Part shown: positions 63,421 through 64,000 of the stretch, in pieces
How the letters are laid out: the number at the start of each line of letters is the position of its first letter
How positions within the stretch are numbered: the first letter of the stretch is position 1
From: Paraconexibacter algicola
GTDB lineage: Bacteria; Actinomycetota; Thermoleophilia; Solirubrobacterales; Solirubrobacteraceae
Assembly: GCF_003044185.1 (NCBI RefSeq)
Contig: NZ_PYYB01000001.1
Span: 248,001 to 312,000 of the forward strand
Length of the DNA: 64,000 nt
Reading direction: 5' to 3'
Position numbers and translations under genes: made by a program
The notes under the pieces: model-generated
Told to the model about the DNA's origin: nothing
What the model saw: the letters and a program-made list of their open reading frames with translations, nothing else
The model's database searches: none

Positions 63421-64000
63421 AGCAGGGCGTCGGCGACCGCGGCCGCGGCCGCGTCGACGCCGCCGGCCAGGCGCCGGGAGGACTCGGCGCGCCGGTAGTA
63501 GAGCTGCGCGTCGTGCTCCCAGGTGGCGCCGACGCCGCCGTGGATGAAGATGTTCTCCGGTGCGGCGTAGCGCAGGGCGTCGTCGGCGGTGACGCGGGCG
63601 GCGTTCGCCGCGAGCGCGAAGCCGTCGCGGTCGTGCGCCCACGCCTCCCCCGCGGCGACGAGCAGCGAACGGGCGCCCTCGACGAGCCGCAGCATCTCGA
63701 CGATCTTGTGCTTGATCGCTTGGTAGGAGCCGATCGGCCGCCCGAACGCGAAGCGGTCGACGGCGTAGTCGCGCGCCATCCGCATCGCCGCGTCCGCCGC
63801 GCCGACCGCCTCGGCCGCCAGCAGCGCCCGCTGCAGGTCCACGCCGTCACGGCCGCGGCCCGCGGGCAGCTCCAGCCGGGTCCCCGCGGCGGTGCGCAGG
63901 ACGACGTCCGCGACCGCCCGGGTGCTGTCGTAGGCGCGCTTGCCGGCGACGACGACGCCGTCCGCGCCGGCCTCGACGACGAGCAGGGTGTCGCCGCAGA
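63408..64000 (-). CDS. Acyl-CoA dehydrogenase family protein (5' end outside window)
   Basis: 197 residues are visible, from CGDTLLVVEAGADGVVVAGK to the stop; the N-terminal part lies beyond base 64000. The C-terminal helical domain is clear: RALLAAEAVGAADAAMRMAR, FGRPIGSYQAIKHKIVEMLR, AAPENIFIHGGVGATWEHD and YYRRAESSRRLAGG. The usual catalytic Glu of the EGT motif is not seen, as in the non-catalytic or altered subunits of heteromeric FadE enzymes from sterol pathways. It converges with the P450 gene. Confidence 0.88.
   Translation of the reverse strand, partial: CGDTLLVVEAGADGVVVAGKRAYDSTRAVADVVLRTAAGTRLELPAGRGRDGVDLQRALLAAEAVGAADAAMRMARDYAVDRFAFGRPIGSYQAIKHKIVEMLRLVEGARSLLVAAGEAWAHDRDGFALAANAARVTADDALRYAAPENIFIHGGVGATWEHDAQLYYRRAESSRRLAGGVDAAAAAVADALLAAA

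Noticed and set aside
1-64000. rRNA, tRNA or origin of replication
   Set aside because: I read for tRNA cloverleaf ends, conserved rRNA segments and DnaA-box clusters and saw none I could support.

Overview
This 64-kb window comes from a chromosome of very high GC with short intergenic gaps and many ATGA/GTGA start-stop overlaps. The gene mix suggests an actinobacterium of the Thermoleophilia/Solirubrobacterales type: six MCE genes in one operon, a SAM-IV riboswitch, several TetR regulators, crotonase/CaiB/acyl-CoA dehydrogenase catabolism, P450 and Rieske oxygenases, and Tat-exported sulfatases. The taxon is an inference; no rRNA or tRNA gene was seen to confirm it. Many genes look leaderless: a TANNNT hexamer lies 6-8 nt before the start codon and there is no ribosome binding site.

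Layout. 1-12.3 kb is mostly housekeeping: the end of a NarL-type two-component system, an acyl-CoA desaturase, a GAF-GGDEF protein, an MDR oxidoreductase, a MESH1-like HD protein, a SAM-IV riboswitch in front of a cysteine-desulfurase-like gene, a CNNM/CorC protein, a DUF1624 protein, a deletion scar joining remnants of an MFS pump and its TetR regulator, a TauE/SafE permease, a tyrosine phosphatase and a short MetE-like methionine synthase. 12.3-20.7 kb is a minus-strand operon of six MCE proteins with no YrbE/MlaE permease or ATPase gene visible. 20.9-24.5 kb holds a small coiled-coil protein, a GMC oxidoreductase, an AlkC-like protein and an MhuD-like haem monooxygenase.

24.5-29.1 kb is a loosely packed accessory stretch with an HNH endonuclease, a TolB-like propeller protein, a VapBC pair, a lipoprotein and small unknown proteins. 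29.1-38.2 kb and 50.6-64 kb carry acyl-CoA catabolism: five crotonases, AMACR, a thiolase, an HMG-CoA-synthase-like/OB-fold protein, an acyl-CoA ligase, two acyl-CoA dehydrogenases, an SDR, a two-subunit Rieske dioxygenase and a cytochrome P450. Between them, 39.4-47.3 kb is an unusual overlapping operon that alternates exported beta-propeller proteins with sulfatases, transcribed away from a TetR gene that starts an operon with two kappa-GST/HCCA-isomerase-like genes.

The most interesting signal is a repeated 15-bp operator, CGGAC-N5-GTCCG, at eight promoters between 34.7 and 62.1 kb. It links the FAD oxidoreductase, HMGCS-like/thiolase, crotonase, acyl-CoA dehydrogenase, ligase, Rieske and P450 units and a TetR gene. 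It marks a local catabolic regulon, probably for a cyclic or branched lipid-like substrate, that its own TetR protein may control.
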